The notes beneath the pieces were generated by a model. It saw only the letters and a program-made list of their open reading frames with translations. It had not been told where the DNA came from and searched no databases. Positions 61,411 to 64,000 of a DNA stretch of 64,000 bases are shown one piece after another. Every line of letters starts with the position of its first letter. Position 1 is the stretch's first letter. Both the position numbers and the translations under genes were made by a program. Source of the DNA: Antedon mediterranea (Eukaryota > Echinodermata > Crinoidea > Comatulida > Antedonidae); NCBI RefSeq assembly GCF_964355755.1, contig NC_092680.1, forward strand, positions 7,603,001 to 7,667,000, in the 5' to 3' direction.

Positions 61411-61751
61411 AATCAACATTACAATCGCGATTTCGAACCAACTAGTCGGGGTACATAGGATTTTGCCTGCAATACAGAACATTCTCACAATACAGAAAAC
61501 TATTCACTAAACAGATATACAGTTTTAATTGATGAACTTGATACGTCGGACACAGTTGCTCCTCGTCAAATTGAAGAACATAACATTAATAAGACAAACG
61601 TAAATCGGAAAAGACATCGTCGAGGAGGTAAAAAGGGTAAATCGGATTTTAATAACGTTATTGATATTAAAATCGCATTTAATAATATGAATAGACTATT
61701 AGGACAAAATTATATGAAATTTCCAATTTTTAAAATAAGAATAATATTCAC

Positions 61752-63990
61752 ATGTTTGGGGTTGCCGAAACGTTTCTTAAGAACGAAATGGTAGTTGATA
61801 TTGATAATTATCGTTGGATTGGTAAAAACAGAATTGGTAAAGGTGGGGGTGGTGTAGGTATTTATATTTCGAATAAAATTACAATTCTCGATGATAATGC
61901 TCTTGATTGTATGTCAGATAACTTTGAAAGATTATGAGTTAAGGTTAGATTTAATTTTAATAGATCTATGTATATTGCTATTTGTTATTTCCCAGTGGAA
62001 GGTTCAAATGTGGAAATTACAGATGAACTATATAATCAATTACTGTCCGAAATAATTCAAATTGAAAATCCTAATGTTGATGATGATCCATATATTTTAA
62101 TAATGGGTGATTTTAACGCAAGAATAGGTATCTATATATAATTAACGGTGACCCAACACTTAACACTTAAGGTTGCTGCATTTTAAAGATAATGCAAACA
62201 TGATAATTTTAAATTCTACAATTTTTTGTAACGGTAAAATTACATGCTTTAGAGCAAATCAAAGAACCACAATAGACTACATGTTATGTTCTAAAAATAT
62301 AATTAACTCTGTTAATGAATTACTTGTTGATGAAGAAAGAAAATATGGATTAGGTAGCGACCATAATACTATATTATTATCACTTAATATCCAACCTCAA
62401 AAACCTAACATAGTGTATCAACCAAAATCAAAATTATGGAACATTAAGAATGAACAAGATTTCACAAATTACCGTGAAAAATTGAGAGATAGTTTTATTA
62501 ATTGGAATGCCAATTCTTTTGATAACGTCAATGACCTCTGGGATTCTTGGAAAGATATTGTAATATCCGCGGCAACTGAAGCCATAGGAATTAAAGAGAT
62601 AAAGGGTAAACGAAAACCATGGTTTGATAAACAAGTAAATGAAGCTATAAAAGAAAGGAAGAAGGCTGCCAGACTTCATAGACATTATGTAAAGTCAAAA
62701 GACCAAGATGCTGGTACAAGCAATTGTCTTTGGCTTTCTTATCAACAAAAGCATATTCATGCAAAATCGTTGATTAAAGAAAAAATTCTTGAAAAGAATG
62801 TTAAACAGTCGGTTGATATTGCAAAAAAAGGAGGTCCCTCATGTAAAGATTTTTGGAAATTTCTTAGAGGATCTAAGCAAAATTGTAATAAAAATAAGGT
62901 TGATTGTATCAGGGTTCCTGGGTCAAATGAGGTTATATCAGACAGGAAGATGATGAACCAAACCATAAAACAATATTGGGAAACATTAGGTAAAATGAAT
63001 ATAAATATGAATGATAGTAGCTCTTTTATAACGAATAAGTTTGTTGAACAAATTCGACATGATAGACTTGATCAACCAAGAAACAACAATGATAACTGTA
63101 TATATGATATAGAAATTAATTTTGATATTGTGGCCGAGGCAATCTCACTTGCCAAAAATAATAAAGCTCCAGGAACCGACTATATTACAAACGAATTGTT
63201 AAAGAATGGTGGTGAAATACTGCATCATTCTATTTTAGAGTTATTTAATAGAATTATTCATCTCGAAGCTATTCCAAATGAATGGAATGTTAGTATTATA
63301 ATACCAATTTTTAAGAAAGGTAATCGGAAAGATATTAATAATTATAGAGGAATTTCCCTGACATCATGTGTTTCAAAGATTTTTAATAGAATTATTGCCC
63401 AGAACATTTCTTGTTATCTTGAGAATAATGTCTTATCGGAAGTCCAGGGTGGCTTTAGACAAGAACATAGATGCGAAGATCACATCTTTACATTAAAAAG
63501 CGTTATCGCGTGCAGACAATTTTTATTTTATATCTAGCGGACCAATTTTCACAAGTTTGGAAATTGCAATTTAATTATGAAAAGTCCAATGTCATGGTTA
63601 TTGGCAAGCATACTGATAAAATTAAATTTTGAAATTAGGTAACCATGGTATTTCAGAAGTAGATCACTATAAATATTTGGGCGTATATATATCTCGTAAC
63701 CTTAATGATCACTTTCATATTGATAATGTAATTAAGAAAGGGAATCGCCTTATTGCGTATATAAAATCCATTATTGACAATTGTAATAACTTAAATCTAG
63801 TATACAGTATTATGGTAATATCTTGTGGAAAGCAATCGCTCTTCCTTCAATTAACTATATGCATGTTCTGTGTGGTGCGGTAGTAGTTGCGATACCGATA
63901 AACTTTAACGGTTGCAACTTCAAATGGCCCGATGCATTTTGAAAGCATCTCGTAATACTCCACGAACAGCATTATACGGTGATCTTGGCT
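61752..63990 (+). pseudogene. LINE ORF2: APE endonuclease and RT, interrupted
   Basis: The endonuclease start is FGVAETFLKNEMVVDI and GGGGVGIYISNKI, with a stop at 61937. MGDFNARIG (about 62104) and TIDYML with LGSDHNTILL (to about 62370) follow. The RT in frame 62173-63537 has NNKAPGTDYITNELLKN, IIIPIFKKGNRKDINNYRGI and VQGGFRQEHRCEDHIFTLKS. Immediately after comes FNYEKSNVMVIGK (about 63565) and HYKYLGVYISRN (63659). About 130 residues, including the catalytic YxDD box, are therefore deleted near 63535. The tail continues to the window edge with a GDLGWIP block. Confidence 0.85.
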
Positions 63991-64000
63991 GGATACCTAT

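Larger units (their letters stand above)
60050..64000 (+). mobile_element. Nearly full-length but dead LINE, reaching the right edge
   Basis: The order is ORF1 (PHD finger, coiled coil, SGNH-hydrolase-like domain), a zinc knuckle, APE endonuclease, then RT. Every module has at least one frameshift, stop or deletion, so it cannot move by itself. It lies in the continuing VPS33B gene in sense orientation, if that gene extends past 64 kb. The ORF1 architecture is known from CR1/L2-type elements; the exact clade was not determined. Confidence 0.88.

Overview
The window is eukaryotic, AT-rich and intron-dense. It comes from an invertebrate animal genome: four genes with canonical GT-AG exons sit in a sea of LINEs, SINEs, inverted-repeat DNA elements and satellites. 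AMT-type ammonium transporters (absent from vertebrates) beside DMXL and VPS33B genes point to an invertebrate metazoan. The many 'taggcctac'-like words and the repeat style suggest a marine deuterostome, perhaps an echinoderm; that assignment is inference only.

Layout. (1) 4.8-8.5 kb, minus: the first two coding exons of a DMXL/rabconnectin-3 alpha gene, running off the left edge. (2) 13.1-23.4 kb, minus: a complete 10-exon AMT gene (528 aa, here AMT-A). (3) 29.5-41.1 kb, plus: a complete 6-exon AMT gene (604 aa, here AMT-B), head-to-head with AMT-A across about 6 kb. (4) 54.9-59.4 kb, plus: the first five coding exons of VPS33B, running off the right edge. Exon phases join without a break within each gene.

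Everything else is intronic or intergenic repeat. There are seven LINE remnants from several lineages (18.6, 32.1, 35-38, 39.3-39.8, 47-48.5, 53.6-54.8, 60-64 kb) and two tRNA-derived SINEs (9.2-9.5 kb minus, 56.6-56.9 kb plus). There are several families of MITE-like inverted-repeat elements. Satellites lie at 9.75-10.7, 15.65-16.0, 48.6-49.7, 51.9-52.65 and 57.65-59.1 kb.

The least ordinary structures are these. A 1.7-kb element with perfect 28-bp inverted ends inside VPS33B intron 4 carries tandem units, each with clustered AGGTCA nuclear-receptor-type half-sites. A 1.1-kb element at 43.4-44.5 kb has terminal hairpins that share an identical 11-nt loop over compensating stem changes. AMT-B intron 4 begins with two degenerate extra copies of the exon 4/donor junction, followed by a 65-bp-arm near-perfect inverted repeat. 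Functionally, AMT proteins move ammonium, DMXL proteins regulate the V-ATPase that can drive acid trapping of ammonia, and VPS33B acts in endolysosomal fusion. A link through this neighbourhood is possible but unproven.
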